From the NCBI GenBank assembly GCA_013396525.1, contig VWYX01001334.1, positions 1 to 64,000 of the forward strand: 64,000 nucleotides of DNA, written 5' to 3'. The position numbers and the translations under genes are program-made. This DNA is from Chaetorhynchus papuensis. Taxonomy: Eukaryota; Chordata; Aves; Passeriformes; Rhipiduridae. The notes under the pieces were generated by a model. It worked only from the letters and a program-made list of their open reading frames with translations, had not been told where the DNA came from and searched no databases. Below, piece after piece: positions 44,501-59,000 of this stretch (positions within the stretch are counted from its first letter, which is position 1; each line of letters opens with the position of its first letter).

Positions 44501-47500
44501 ACAACACAAGAGGACTACACTCCATAGAATGAGAAGGCTCTCATCTGAGTTTCACCACCAAACAAAGGGTCTACAGAGTTGCTACATGCAGCTTAAGACA
44601 CAAAGTGGGGCCAGGTTGCTGCACGCTCACATCCCTCACTCTACAGGTTCCTTCTGTGGAGTGTTTACACCTGTAAATCCATCATGCATCCAGACATGGC
44701 ACTGGGTAAAGAGCTTATCCCCCAGGTACACATATGGTTCAAAGGCAAAGGAGAAAGGGGGCTTCCACATTAATCAGGGGAGTCCTGACATGCACAGGTT
44801 TAAGTTTATTGATACAAGCCTTCCTGGCCCTCAACTGGGGACAGATTCTCGCCACTGAACACTCACAATGACATTCAGGCTAAACCGAGATCAGGCCAGC
44901 GGGTTTGCCCGAGGCTGCATTCTTCTCCCGGTGGCTCGGGGACGTGTGTGCAGTTGGGAGGGAAAAAGCTGTCAAGGTGGTTACTTATCCTCTGGCACGG
45001 TTCTGTATCCATCAGGGCCTGCCACAGTGATCCTGGGGAATGTTTCGCTACCAGGGGTCCTAACGCTTGCTAAGCTCAAGTGTGGCCACCAGATGTCACC
45101 GTTTACCCACGGATGAACCAAACCCAGCCGGCTGCAGGCTGACCTATAAGCCTTGAGGATGTGGAGGTTACACGAGTGGAATGGTTTCCAAGCTAACTTG
45201 ATGGCTGCTTCTAGTTTTAAACAGAGCTATCAGCAAACAGCTATAATAGAACTTACTCTCCTGCTACCTAATTCTGGTAATTCTCAACCTAAAACAGTTC
45301 TAGCAGCTGGCTCAGTGTCAGGACATAAGTTTATTTAAAACAAGGGAAAAACATTTTTGGAGGTGGCTAAAGCAAAGAGGATCCATTAAGATGCCTGGTG
45401 ATTAGCAAAAGGGCTTGTGTGGCCTGTCACAGCCACAAATGAGTACAGGAATATGGGAGGCTACCAAGGGTCTGACTTACTGAATCTGCTTGTGGTAGGA
45501 GACAGTTTCAGCCCAAAGCAGCAAGCAAAGACAGCAGGCATGGCATGCCAAGGTGGCAGCAGCAAGATGCTCTCCATGGAGGTTAGTTCTCCCCTGCTCC
45601 CTTCCACTGAGCCTCCCCAGAATGGGCACAATGGCTGGGGCTGGTGCAGCAGAGGCAGGGACAGAGCAGGCTCTAACACAGTACTTTTATGGGCAACTGC
45701 TCCTTTCTCACCAGAAATGAATGAGTTTGTGTCAGCCTGCCCAGATGTATAGGCATGTGCCAAAGGTAGAGTGGAAACATGCCAGGCTCACTCATCGCTC
45801 CAGGAAATCCGCTTGGATAAGAACAAACTTTCTCTGTTGTTTTTTTAAAAATCTCTTAGACACCTACACTCACCTTGTCATCAGCTGTCTGCAGCTGATG
45901 TTATCTTACGTGCCATGTGCTTCACTGGGAACGAAGGGGGCAATTGCTGGGCAACTGATACAAGGCTTCTACTCTGAGCAGCCTCAGCTGCAGGTACCCT
46001 GTTACTCCCTGCTCTTGCTGGCAGCACCCAGCACGACCTTCCCCTTCCTGTGTGAGGGAAACAGGCAGCCACAGGGGCTGCCACTCGCCCTTGTTTATCA
46101 CGTGCTCTGCAAGTCCACAGCGGTGTCTGGGCTTAGTGCAGCTCGGTCAGATGCCCTTTACCCGAAGCTGAGTGCTGGTTGTGCACTCGGAGGCTTGTTG
46201 CATCATCCCTACACTCTCTGACCTGGACACCTGAAGTCGAGTGCCCCTGCTCCACACATGGAGCGCGTGAGGGCCTGAGCTGGGCCTGGTGCTTGGGGTG
46301 AAGTGCTCTGACGTCATTACTGTGGGACTTGAGACAATTTCCTGGCAAAGCTTCATGTACACTTGAGTCACTCTGCCCTTTGCTCTAGAAATCTCCCGCT
46401 TTGACCTCAACAGAGAGCAGAAAAGAACAAGTGAGAAATTTCCCCCCCATTTCTGCTCTTACCCTTGCAATGCAGCTTTTACAATGGGGCGGCTATGCAG
46501 CAACTTTCTTCAACCTTCAACTCCTGTTTGAATGTTTCTGGTGGCACTCCCAGCTCCTCATCAGAGGAGCAGACTTGTGATTCAGCAGATAATGTGACTG
46601 TTATTCCTTCTTCCCTGTTGCTTGGGAATGCAACAGGACATTAGTCAAAATATTTTCTTCTCAGGTACATGTTGTTTAACCTGTCCACAAATATCTGTTA
46701 CTTGCAGATTTTTTTTCTGTATTTCCCTGAAGAATGTCCCAAATGAGTGTAAGGATAACAGGATGGACAGTGTAGCACATCTGTCCATCTCTGAGAAGAT
46801 GACAGGATTGACAGCAGCTTTTTTCCCCTCCTTAAATGCAGTCCCCTCTGACAGCAGGGGAAAGCAGTACTGCTTTCTCTGGAGGATGCTGGCAAAGTCA
46901 TGCTTCCAAGTGCTTGCTGTGCCCGGCACTCAGCAATGTGTGTGAGATGGCCGAAGCCCCGCAGCTGCCTCAGCTGTCTGCTCACATCTGGTGCCTGTAA
47001 CCCAGACCTGTGAGAGGAGGTTCTCCCTGCCTCTCTGTGGTTTTCTGGGCAGAATTCCAGGGGCTGTGTGTGTATATCTTGCACCTACCTAGGCCCCCAA
47101 AGAAGCCCCCAAGTCCTGGACTCCTCAGGAAAGAAAGAGAGCGATGGAAATCGACGTCATTTCCAATGACGTCTCTCTCAAAAGGTGTCAGACAAAGAGA
47201 CCAAGGGGCAAAGACAACTCCATAGAGGAATGCACAGCTCTGCACAGCCTGTTGGCAGATGAACAGAGATAACTTGGAAGCTGTGCTTCCGTGTTGCTCC
47301 CTTTCTTTCTATTTGGTTTCCCTTTCTATACTCTCAAGGTAATTTTTGGCAAAACAAAACTGAGCAAACCCTCTGGCTCACAGCAGGCAGAACAGGGCAC
47401 AGACTCAGGTGCCAGGATGGATTCTGCCAGTTGCAGAAGGCAGGCCTCACTCCCCCGGTTGTAAAATTAGAAATGAGTTAAACATGCAGCAGGTGTTAAT

Positions 47501-50000
47501 GGGAGGCACGAACCAGCTGGCAAACCGCAGGCCTTGGAAAAGGTACAAACCAAACGCAGACAGGAAATCCCCCACCCAGCCAGGACCTGGAAGTTGTCTA
47601 CACCTGAAGGAAAAGTAACTGGATGATTTACTTTAGATCGATTATTTGCAAATGACTGAATGTGAATGACGTTCATTCTTAGTGCTACAGTGGCATTACC
47701 AAATGAGTGAAAAACCAGCCCTTGCTATCTCCTGCGACCGGTTTCCTCCAAAGAGGAGGTTCTCTGCGTGCTGAAGACCTGCTCCTGACCTCTTTGAGTC
47801 ACTTCATTATGACGCAAGTGTCAAAGGAGCACTCCTGCCAGCCAGTCTCTCTCCGTACAGCTGGGTCACAGTCTCAGGGCTGTCGGGGCTGGCTGAGGGA
47901 TGTGGAAAGGGAATTAAGTCCATGAGCTGCAAGGAAGGCTAAAATATTGGTAGAACCAGACCGGGATGCCTCAAGGATTGCTGCTTACATAAAGTGTGTT
48001 TGCTCCCACCTTTACTATTCCTCCACAGTGATCCAAAAGCTGAAAAGATTACAGGGCACCACCTAGAGGAGGGTATTTTACAGATAAGACAAAACAGTCC
48101 TAAATACGGACAAAACTCACAAGGAGGTTGCTGGCTGGGACAACAGTCCCATGCTTTTCTCCCTGGCATGCCATTTCACCAGGCCTGAATCTCTGCTTGA
48201 GCAGCATGCCTTTTCTGAACCCCCACTCACCCCTTCAAGTAGTCAATTTTTCATTTCCCTATTCCCACCCCTCCCCTGCCCAAACATGCCCTCGTTAGTT
48301 CACATTGGCTCCAGCCAACTCTACACGTATTTATCTCGCAGAAACAATCCATCCCTTACATTTTGTGGTTTACTGACCTTCTCCCACCTGGCACCTGGCT
48401 CCATTATGGTTTGTTGTACTACATGACCTCCGTGTCCTCATGGAGACACTGCCACAGCTCCCAGCTCCAGATCAGCACCAACACCCTCGGGTTAGGCCCT
48501 CCAACACAATAGGGAAGGACCATGTCTCCACACTGGCCAGTAACTCCTTTGGATTCACAGGTATGCTTTTGTTGGGAAATGGGAACTCATTTTAACTGTC
48601 TGCTGGCAAAGATGGACTGTGCTGGGTGAATTTTGGAGTTCTTTGACTATTGCTACAGATGAGACATTAAACTGGTCAGAGAGACACCCAGCATACACAC
48701 TTCCACACGGCATTTTTTTGGCACAGAAACCACTCACTGTGAATAAAGGGAAAAGGAGAACCCAAGGCCTCTGACGGAAGCTGTGGCAGTGACAAGCTGT
48801 GTTCCTAAAAGAGGTATGAGCTTGTTATCTAATTCTTAGTGTACCAAGGGAGCATATTTACATTGCAAAGTGTTCCTCAATTAGTAAGTATTTTTAAAGC
48901 TTTCCAAATAAACTTCAAAGCAGGAGCACTTCCTTTTGGCAGGGAAGGGCTGGCTACGAGTGGGAGCTCTGAATGTCACCGGCTAATCACTCCCTTCCTG
49001 CCATCAGGACTCTCCCCACGGGTGGGCTTCTCTTGCCTTTGTGTCCTACCGGAAAGCCTCATGAAATACAAGGCGGCTCTGGGGAGGGGGCTCAGAGTGG
49101 GCTGCTTATCACCTCTCTCCCAGTCAGTATTACTCGTTTCAGAAGCAGCACTACTACAGGCAGCACAAGGCTCGGCTCCTCGGCAGCCTGAGAAAGCCGT
49201 GCTGCTTCTCGGGGCAGAGCAGCAACTACATGCAAGGGAAGTCAGGCGTTAGGGGAGGACGCTCAGGGCTCCTGGCCTGCGGTCCCCACACCCACCACAT
49301 CCCTCAGGGTCAGGCTCAGACTACAGGGCACATCCTGGTGTAACTGGACACACAGTGTGATTCAGAAACATGTGTCTTTTGGAAATACGATTGACCCTTT
49401 GAAACTGACAGACCATGACAGTGAATTTAAGAAAAGCAACAATGCATTGCGAGTATTTGGGCAATTTCCTCTTGGCACATAATTGCTTGTTTTGTGACCT
49501 AAAACCCACTATTCCTTTCAGTCCTTCACAAGGGGACAGGTTACTTAAGCTATTTATAGATGCTTTGATCCTTTCTGCAATCGAGGTGGATCAACCAGAC
49601 GTGACAGAATTCCTGGTGCTGCCATCTTGAGCCATGCCTCATGTGACCTACTCCTGGTAGGTGCTGTGGGCACACGTTATCAGCTCCATCTATTGCAGAC
49701 ATCACAGAGGTCCCTCCCTAGCACAGAGGATGCTTGGGAAATGCAGGATACCAGGCATGCTACGCTGCGTCATTGGCTCTTGAGGAGGAGGTGAGGGAAG
49801 TCCACCTCGGCAGTACTTTTCCACTTGCTCTCCCACCCAGGAGCAGGTAACCAGGCTGTTGGGACAGAGGTCAGACATGGCTTGGAATCCCTCAGTAGTT
49901 CAGTGATGCTAATGCCTAGTTATTCTCAGGTATGAGAGCTCTCAGGTGTTTCTTTCTTCCAGAAAGCACCTCCCATTATTTAGGGAATGATTTGTATTAA
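41600..50000. other. Downstream intergenic region, part 1: no gene recognised
   Basis: Short open frames occur on both strands, the longest being 45721-46221 plus, but none resembles a known family. Apart from the local duplication at 42745-42827, no repeat is recognised. Exons shorter than about 60 codons of an unknown or fast-evolving gene could be missed. Confidence 0.5.
42745..42827. repeat. Local tandem duplication, 35/37 bp copies
   Basis: Copies at 42745-42779 and 42791-42827 share GAGCAATGAGCCCCTGGCCT and TGTGGCAC. They differ by one substitution and a short indel. An 11-bp spacer separates them. Confidence 0.92.
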
Positions 50001-53000
50001 TAGTCACTTGAGCCTCTTTTCAATCAGCAGTGCTTTGTAGCTTTTTCCATGGTTGGGTAGGAGCAGAACTCCAGAGCTGGCAATTTCCCACGGAACAGGA
50101 ATCCTAAAGAACATGAACTTGCTGTTTTGACAATGCAATTGCTTTGTTGTCATAACATTAGTGTGTTTCCATTTGACAATGGTGACAATACTTTTTTGTC
50201 AAAAGGCAGTAATGATGTATTGCATATAAGATATGAGACAGTAATAAACATAACTGTGAAAGCAAATTTCAACACAAAGAAATTAATGAAAATTATAGGT
50301 ATCCTTTGGAGGTAGGATAAGGGAAGGGGAGCAGTCCCTATGGAAAGGAAACCTGAAGGGAAGAAAGAGGGAGAATACCCCGCACAAGAGCGTGGTTGGG
50401 AAGCCAAAAGGCTGCCTGATGAGCAGATGCACCCAGCCTGGGCACCAGTGGTGCTCAGGGCTGAGGATGTCAAGGATGTCTGGAGGCCTGGAACAAGCTG
50501 CAGGCTTTTTGCACTGTGACCTACTGAAACGAGCTAGTCACATTTTGATCCATTGCAAAAGAAACCCGGAAAAGGCTCCACTTCTCAACAATTGTATCAC
50601 CACTGCAACAGCAAAGCTTAACTTGGAATTTCCCACATGGATATTCAGCTTCTGAAATCTGGCCTTTCAAAGTCAGCATTCCCATTTGACCCCCTCTGTA
50701 GTTCTATTATAAAGAACTTACAGTTACATATACAGGGAAATTGCCCCATCTCCTGCCTAAGAAATGATGTGACATATAAGCAAAAGAACTGCCAAGCAGA
50801 GCATCTGAGACAAACTTCACTAAGCGGCCTGTTACTCAAAAATTCCATTTCCCATAAATATTTTCTTCTCTCATTTCCTGTGTGCTACTTGTTACATTAT
50901 TTGTTTATGTCAAATCACTGTGTGGAAATTGCTAAGATATGGAAGCTAACTGTAACTGCCCCAGGAGCAACTGAAACTCCACGGATGAGAAGGACAAGTA
51001 AGTGAAAATGGAAATCACTGATACGGCAAAGCGCAAACTGGTAAAACAATAAAAAGTCCTTTCCAACTGGCAACAGCTACTTGGTTAAACTGGCCTTTAA
51101 ATATGGGTGAGAGACCTGCTCTAGGCAGGGTTTTTTAAAGACCAGAGGGCACAGGTTTGGGCTAATGTGGCTGTCCGTGACTCAGGGCCTCTGAGGTCAT
51201 TCCTGCTACCGGCATGAAAAGAAAGAAAGGGTAGCAAGCTCATGCAGGACCGAGGCAGCTTCTAACATAAAATGGGTGGGATGTCGCCAGCCAGACTGGG
51301 GAAGTCAGTGGCATCCAGCTGCCCCTGGAATCACGTCTGCAAGCAAGTTCAGGGGACACATCACCTTCAAAGTCACTCCTTTCTCTCTTGTTCCCGAGAG
51401 GTTAGCGGCTTCGCTTGTTGTCATACCTGCTCCCAGTGATTCCCCTTTTCCAGGAAGCAGCATTTTGTCCCCAGCATCGACTCATCCTCTGCAGCCTGCG
51501 CAGGCAGCATCAAAGGAACCTATGGCAAGCTGTGGCCTGTCCCTAGCAACGCCAAGCACAGGCAGAGGGAGCACAGGGAGAAGCTGGAAGGACACAGGAC
51601 TGACCTGGCTGCTGGAGGCAGGGAACTGCAGAAGATAAAATACACCTGTTTTATTGAAGGTGTGTTTGCGTCAAGGATCAGATCCTGCCTTACTCTGCTA
51701 AAACTGTAAAGTGGAGTGGCTTTTCTGGAACAGCTCCCGAATGGGCTTGTCCAAACAGCAGCCGGGGAACATCAAAAGGTGCAGCGATCACCCGCAGATA
51801 AGCGCCCCAAGTGTCTGATCCTGAGTTACCCCCAGGCATGGCTCAGCAGCTTGTCTGCTGCTGATGAGCTCTCTCTACAGCCTGCCCTTGTACCAGAGCC
51901 TCTTTCCGTGGTGACTGCTCCATACGTGTGGCAGAGAGCTAACTGACTGCCAGCCAACAAGTTCTGATCTCCAAAGAAAAGAAAACCCTCAGTGTGGAGC
52001 CCTTTGAGCAGAGAAAGGGAATGGGAACACAGGACTGGGTCAGTGCTCAAGCAGGAGAGTCCTCACTGTAGTGACCCAGCCGCAGTGGGAAGTGTGTTTG
52101 CATCAACCATCGCTCAGTAATTATAGCAACAGATGACTCAAGATCAAAGTGTTTTTGCGAATGATGTGGCCAAGTAAATCAATGGAAATCTAAGCTTTTT
52201 TATCTTTGGATCTGTCTTTAATGCTGACTTCTGTCCGGCTTTAACCCGCCCTGGGATAACATCTCAGCTCCCAGTGCTGCGCAGAGCCCTGTGCAGCGCC
52301 TGGCTCCCTCCAGGCTCCTGCCTCCTGCCTGGCAGGGCTGGGAGCCGGCAGGGTGGCCGTGGGGACAGCAGGCACTGGGCTTTGGGGCCTGATCCCCACA
52401 GGGGTTCTCAGTGCGGAAGGGCACGTTTGCTGTCACAGTGAGTCAACGGAGCCAGGTGCCCGGCTGCTTTGTGCTAACATGCCGAGGTGCTGCTGGTGCT
52501 GCTTCCAGGGGCTGCCCCTCCCATTATGAGCACCCCAGCAGGCAGCTGCTCCTCCGCTGGATGCAGCCCAAGTGCTCCAGAGACGGCTTCTGATTCAATT
52601 GCTCTTGGCATTGCCCACCCATAAAGGGTACCGTTGCCAACCCCTCTGAGTATATCCCGCAATCAACCTTCGCCTAGGCTGCATCGGTCTCCTCATCTGC
52701 TTTCTGTCACGTATGCTCCTATCAGCTTCCATCATGTGTTTATCCTGAATTTTGGAAAGAGTTAATTACTTTGCTAAGATGCTAAGCTCCAGTTGTTACC
52801 ACACCAGGTGTTCTCTTGGTGCCATTGATCAGTGAGAGCTCCATTGATTCCACACACTGGTCTCTTGTGTGGTTGCACACTGGCTCCAGACATCTTTCCT
52901 GCATGGTTCTTGGCTAAAGGTGTTTTGAGTCACAAGTGGCAGAGTGTGGAGAGAAGGCCAGGGTGGCTATGAGTTAGGTGAAGAGAACAAATCCTGGCTT

Positions 53001-56000
53001 ACAAAGTGTTCCTCAGGTGTTTCTGAGACAGTCTTGATCTCTCTGGGTGATCTCTGTCACTTTAATTTGCTGTTTTAATTCCACAGGCAGTGCCTACTCC
53101 GTGGTTATCACGTGTCAAGGAGGCCCACGTTGGATAAAGTTTCGAGCTGCCTCCTGGGACTGGGCACCAAGGCCATCTAAACACGGGATTTCCCAAATCA
53201 AATCAATCATCTGGGTTTTTCCTTGCTTATGCTGAGATGCTGTGCTGCTCCTACCTGCTTATTTCCCAATAGAGCAGAGAGGCTTAATTATTGGGTTTCA
53301 AAGTTCCCAAGGGTCTTATGAATATTGAATTGGAAAAGCAAGGTATCATGACATACTAAACCATGATAAATTGTTATCCAAAAATTAGTTGCAATCTAGG
53401 GGAAGTCTGCCCCCCAAACCAGCTACCCAATGTGCATGTGTTTTGGTTGCTATCATCAAAGTCTACAAGATGGACAGGCAATTCATTATCATTTTGGGTA
53501 GTGCTTTGAATGTTATCATTTGAGCTTCTTAAAAGGTTAATCTTCTGTCCCTGGGATCCTGATGAGGAGCAATTAGAGTATCCTGTGGTGAAACATTGGA
53601 TTATTATTAATGAAACTTGTGCTGCCCTGGAGTTTTAATTGACTCAAGTATTTAAACACACGCCTGACTTAAAACATGAGGGCACTCTCATTCCTGCCAC
53701 AGGAGCTACCAACGCTTTTCACGCAATGCCAAGAAATGTTAACTGTTAAAACCATGTTGGATCATTTATTAACCTTAATTCCTCACATGTCCTACCCAAA
53801 ATCCCTCAATAGAAAGGGCTGAGCATTTAATGTGCCCTTGAGACAAAGCAGGGCTTTAACTATGTTTTTCTTTCCCTTAGGTCTTAAAGGAAGAAATGTC
53901 TGGATTCTGTCAGGGCAATAGCTATCCAGAGATTTTTGGGTTTCTCTGAGCCACCTTCAGCTGGGGTCTGTAATATCAGGAACTATTTTTGTCAAAATTT
54001 TCAGGACAGGAGCCAAGCTTTGACATTTTTACATGAAACGAAACTATGAGGATGTTTGACAGTGCCCATGGTGGTAACAAGCTGTATGTGAGCTTCCAGC
54101 TGAGGTGCCACGCTCCAGCAGGTTACATGCTAGGGACAAAGCAGGTCCCCTGGGCCACGACTGCACCTGGCTCACACTATGAAGACAACAGAGCTGAGGC
54201 TTTCGCTCACACGCAGAACACAAAGGGAGGTTTGCTGATTATTTAAAGGAAGTCAGGGTTTGACATAAATGTGCCTGTTCCCTCATCCCACCCTTCCAAT
54301 TCTCCCTTCCCATTGCAAGCTATCGGATGGAGACAGAGAGGTTTCAGGACCAGGCCCTGTGTGCTACCTGTGTGTACAACCAGGATACAGCTGCATCTCA
54401 GTTCCTGCATGGAGACTCCCAACCACTCCCTCACTACTGGCTGGATTTCCTGGGCCATGTGCTGGAGCAGATGCAAGCTTCTTGCACAAGAAGGAGCAGA
54501 CCTGGCTGGACTAGGATCTTTGTGGGAGCAGGCCCACAGGGAGCAAAGGCACTAGTCGCTGCCAATGGCTCTCAGCGAGGAGCGCTTCATGCAAGTCCCA
54601 TCTGTGTCCCTGCTCAATGTCATGATCCAGGAATGCAGCTAGTGCTCAGGCAGTTGCCAGCTGGCCACAGTCACTGCAGGTGTGTATTTCTTTATTTGTT
54701 TATATATGTAAATCGAGTCCAAAGTCTCAAATGATTAAGTCATGCAATGCAAGGCATGTGACAGAGTGGTTAATAGTGAGGGGTAGACAAGGATGACAGG
54801 AGGAAAGCATTTCAAAGTGGCAGCTGTGAGGTAAATCATATTGGAATTGGGTAACCTGGATTTAGGGGAGAGGTTGGAAAGGAAGGGCGTAGCACTGGGA
54901 GAGCTCTTTCTTTTTTCTTCTCTGGGAAGGGCCCTGATCCTCAGGCTTGGGCCCTGATTTTTGTTCTACATCTGCTACTGTAGGGCTGATGTGTGTGCAC
55001 CAACCTCAGTGGAGAGGGGCCTGACTGAAACCAAGAGAAGCCTGAAGTTGTTGGGGTTGGCTACAGATTCTGGGACATGCTCACAGCACAAGCAGTGGCT
55101 CTCCCTCTACCTCTCCTTCTCCTGGCCTCTCTGTGGCACATGAGAAAGGGCAGAGGGGTGAATGAAATGGGCTTGTGGGTGGGACTCTGTCTGCTGGACT
55201 CACACTGGATCACACAGGAAGCCTTAACCTGAGTGGAAAATGCCCACTTGAAGAGCAACTGGATCTGAACCTGTAATTACCTCTGCCATCACGTGTCTGA
55301 TTTGCAGCTGTGTGCACAAACAAATGACTTGTCCATGCACTGCTTGCTCTTCACATTAAACACTCCTTGGTCCCGGTCTTTTAGAACAGAACAAAAAACT
55401 TGGTGTGATGCTCATGGAGAGGAGTGGGGACCTCTGTACGGACTTCAGGAGAGCTGTACCCTGACACACAACCAGCCCTGTGGCAGACATCAAATGCTGT
55501 TGTTCCTTAGCAGTCTGCTGATGTTATCACTGTTTCTTTGAGGAGTGAGAAACAACAAGATCCTACAATGACAAACAAAAAAATCTCTTGTGGTACATAA
55601 AGACAGGTAAAAAACCACCACCACCAAAATCAACAAAAAAAGAAACCTTCCCAAATAATTGCAAAAAAAGAGAGCATTTCAAGTCCTTTGTGTTTTTCAG
55701 GACCAAGCACTTTACAGACAATGATCGTGTTCTGCCAAACAAAGGGGTGAGGGACCCTCATGAAAGACAGACATAAAGCAGCTAGAAAATCCAATCTGGG
55801 AGAGCAGAACAGGACTATTACAGGGGAATCATTACTCTTATACTCAAAACTCTAAATCAGAACCACATTTATTGAGCTTTCAGGCTCACAATTCCAGGGA
55901 ACAAGGAAAAGCTTATTTTACATTAACTGATATGTTACTTCACAAGTTCTTGTTGGTGGCTGCTGTCACCCAGAGACTAAATGCTGTTTATGTCACTGCC

Positions 56001-59000
56001 TCATGGGAAAGCACCACAACAGCCAGAAACTGTTTCACCTTCACCAACCATTGGCTCGGTAGAAATTAAGGATTTTCATTTCTTGCTATGAGTATTTTTT
56101 AATTTTTTGAAGTATAAGGCTAATACAAAACCAGAATGAAGAACTGGAATGGAATCTCTGATAAGCAGGAATGTCAAATTTTACATGTTGTTGTGGCCTG
56201 TATAGTTTTGTTTCATTTGTTTGGTTTTTTCCAGAAGGGATTTTCAAACTCTTAAGCTCAAATCTTCTGAGGTTCTGAGTCCATAATAAACCAGCAAAGT
56301 GATGTGAAATGCGTTAAGGACCAAACTTGTGTCCAAACCCAGTCCAACAAAGAGTAAGAGGTGTGCAGGCACTCAGCAGGGATGCACGCAGACATCCTGC
56401 TGTGATCCTTCAGCCAGGGAAGCTGGGGCAGAAAAACTGAGTGCGTTTAAACTGGAGCGTGACAAATGAATTAACTGGATTATCTAAGGTGTTTGTCGTG
56501 CCAGTGCCTGGACTTGATGCACTGAATTACCTTCCAGTCCTGTATTCCCACACAAAGCCTAAAAGACTTACTAAGTCCTCTCAATAAAAGTGCTCCCTGA
56601 TCTCACTGGATGTTGCATGGATGTGGCACAGAGGGGGAAAATCAGAGTGTCTGTACGCAAAGTTTACTCATTAGATATCTGCACTAACACCACAATTTAC
56701 AGCACTGCTGTATGTAGATGCTGACCTGCATTTTGAGGTTACATTGAAGGCATTCACTCCAACAAGCCATGTTAGCCTGGCCATTTCCTTGCTAGATACC
56801 CTTGGCAGGTCTGCCTCAGAAAAGGAGGCAGATCTAGAAAGACGCCAAGAAGGTTGAGCAATGTGCCCTTAGACTCCTGTGTCCTGTCATCAGGAGGCCA
56901 TATGATTTCATGCAATTACCAAGGCCTAATACTCTCGTGGCCCTTTGGACTGACAGTCCGTTGCCTTTTCCAGAGCTGTGAGACAGAGGGGAAAAGTGTA
57001 TTTTTTGATCAGTGCTGTTTGTTTTTCCACTGCGAACTCCCCCGACTCCCTGGTGTCAAAACACCTGGCAGGGCTGCCACGTAGGTACTGCTTGTTTGTC
57101 CTGTTACTCCGATGCTGCGGCGGGTGGGAATTTGGCTGGCCCTGGGGAGGCGAGCCACATCAAACACCTGCGCTCGGAGTCGCATGGGGATTGTGCTGCC
57201 TGTTTATTCCTTGCTGGGATTGAAGTAGGTCGGAGCTCTGGGGGAAGATCATCCTCCAAGATGATGTCGCTGCACCAATGAGAATGATGGGAAGGCTCTC
57301 CATAAATGACACTGCGTTAATGTGGGGAGCACAATGATCCTGTTTAACTCCACCAGTGTAGGAGACACCCCAGTCCCCCTGTTAGTGGCCACACATGGGT
57401 TGTAGAAGTCAGCTGTAAGCTTGAGGGAAGAAATATCATGTAACCTCACAGGAGTGAAGTGCTGCATCCACATCTGCATCACCAGGTCTGGTTGCCCTCT
57501 TTTCAGGAGGCCCACAAACTCAGCCAGGTCAGCTGCAGCCCCTACTACTGCACAGCCTCACATAGAGAAGCACCTGCAAACCCAGTTCAGTCCCAGAAAA
57601 ACGTGAGTGGAACAGTGGTACAGACCATACTTCAGGGTGGAGACTCTTCTCCCCAAACCAGCTGCAATTGTTTGTTGTGTAATGGTGCCAATGAAGTTTT
57701 GTAACTCACTCACACACTGGGAGGATTCATTTGATCATAAGAGCAATTTCACTTTCTGGCATCTACCATCCATCAGAAATTCCAGGCCAGAGCTTTAAAG
57801 AGCAGCTAATGACTTCGGATCTTATGACTGCTAAACATTTCAACTGAGGTACCTTGGCAGGCATGCACAGTCCTCCTCCTCAGACCTCTTCCTCAGAACA
57901 GACATCAAAACTGTGGGTTGCTCCAAAAGCCCTACCCAGGCTGTGATGTGGAGTTAACAGTTGTTCAAGGTGAGTCACAAATGGTCCTCCTGAACCAAAA
58001 TGTCAGCTCTAACTCCCAGACGAAGATCCCTGCCCAGGATCCCTTCAGGGAGCACATGCACCCTTCCCTCAGCCATGGGACCACATACAAGCTTTAGGTG
58101 CAGCGGTGCCACAGGCAGGAGGGGCACAGCCTAGGAACGCTCGAGGGCACCTGTGGCCGAGGCTACAAGTCCTGGCAGTGCTGACAGGCTTATGGCAACA
58201 CCAAAACATGACCACTCTCAGCCTTGTGCCAGGCTTTGAAGCTCACACTACAAGCTGGCAATATGTGAGAGGGACATGGACACAGGGCAGGGTTGAACAC
58301 TGAGGGTCTGATGGAAGTTGGTTGTTTTGGACATGCTTTGGACAAGAATAGGCTACCTAAGTAGCTCCAAGACCTTTCCATCCAGCAAGACTGACCCTGT
58401 TTGAGAAGTGTGAATCCAGTGAAGCTTGGCAACTTTCTTACAACTAAAGGTCTTTAGTTAAGCTCTGAGAAAAGCATCCTATCTCCTCTGAACCCATCTT
58501 GAACTCTGCCCTACACCAATCTCTAACAAAATGGTACCTGCATCTGTTCCACCGAGCCGTACAATCGGTGACTCATTGTCACAATCCTAATTCATGCATT
58601 TATTGCCCAGATAACTCTCCATTAAGCTAATGAGTCATTCTTTTACACCCACCAAATGCATAGTTTGAATGCTGCTGATTTCTGCTATTCATAAGTCGGA
58701 AGGAGGAGAACAGACAGAGCCTTGATCCAGAAAATTTGCCTCTAGTGGCAAGCTCAAGGAATTCAAGGTTTTCCATGTACGTTACAGGGAATAAGCAAGG
58801 CTCCAGTACCTCCTGCAGACAAGCACTAGAGAGCTAATGCTGCTTGGTGAAGTCCTTCACATCAGTCTACTTCTAGAGCCAGAGGATGTTGGCCAGGGCT
58901 TTGCAGGCCTAGGATGCCCAGGACTCGTTGGCCATGTTTCAAGCAGCTTTGCTGAGATGAGCAGGCACCTTTATTCCAGGCATCATTAAATTTTAAGTGG

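Noticed and set aside
45721..46221. 166-codon plus-strand open frame
   Set aside because: No family resemblance and no supporting splice or promoter signals; probably chance.
49131..49250. Possible exon after a TTTCAG acceptor, reading KQHYYRQHKARLLGSL
   Set aside because: Looked exon-like at first, but no family match, no clear donor and no partner exons.
53087..53240. Possible exon after TTCCACAG reading SAYSVVITCQGG
   Set aside because: Single open frame without a recognisable family or matching downstream exon.
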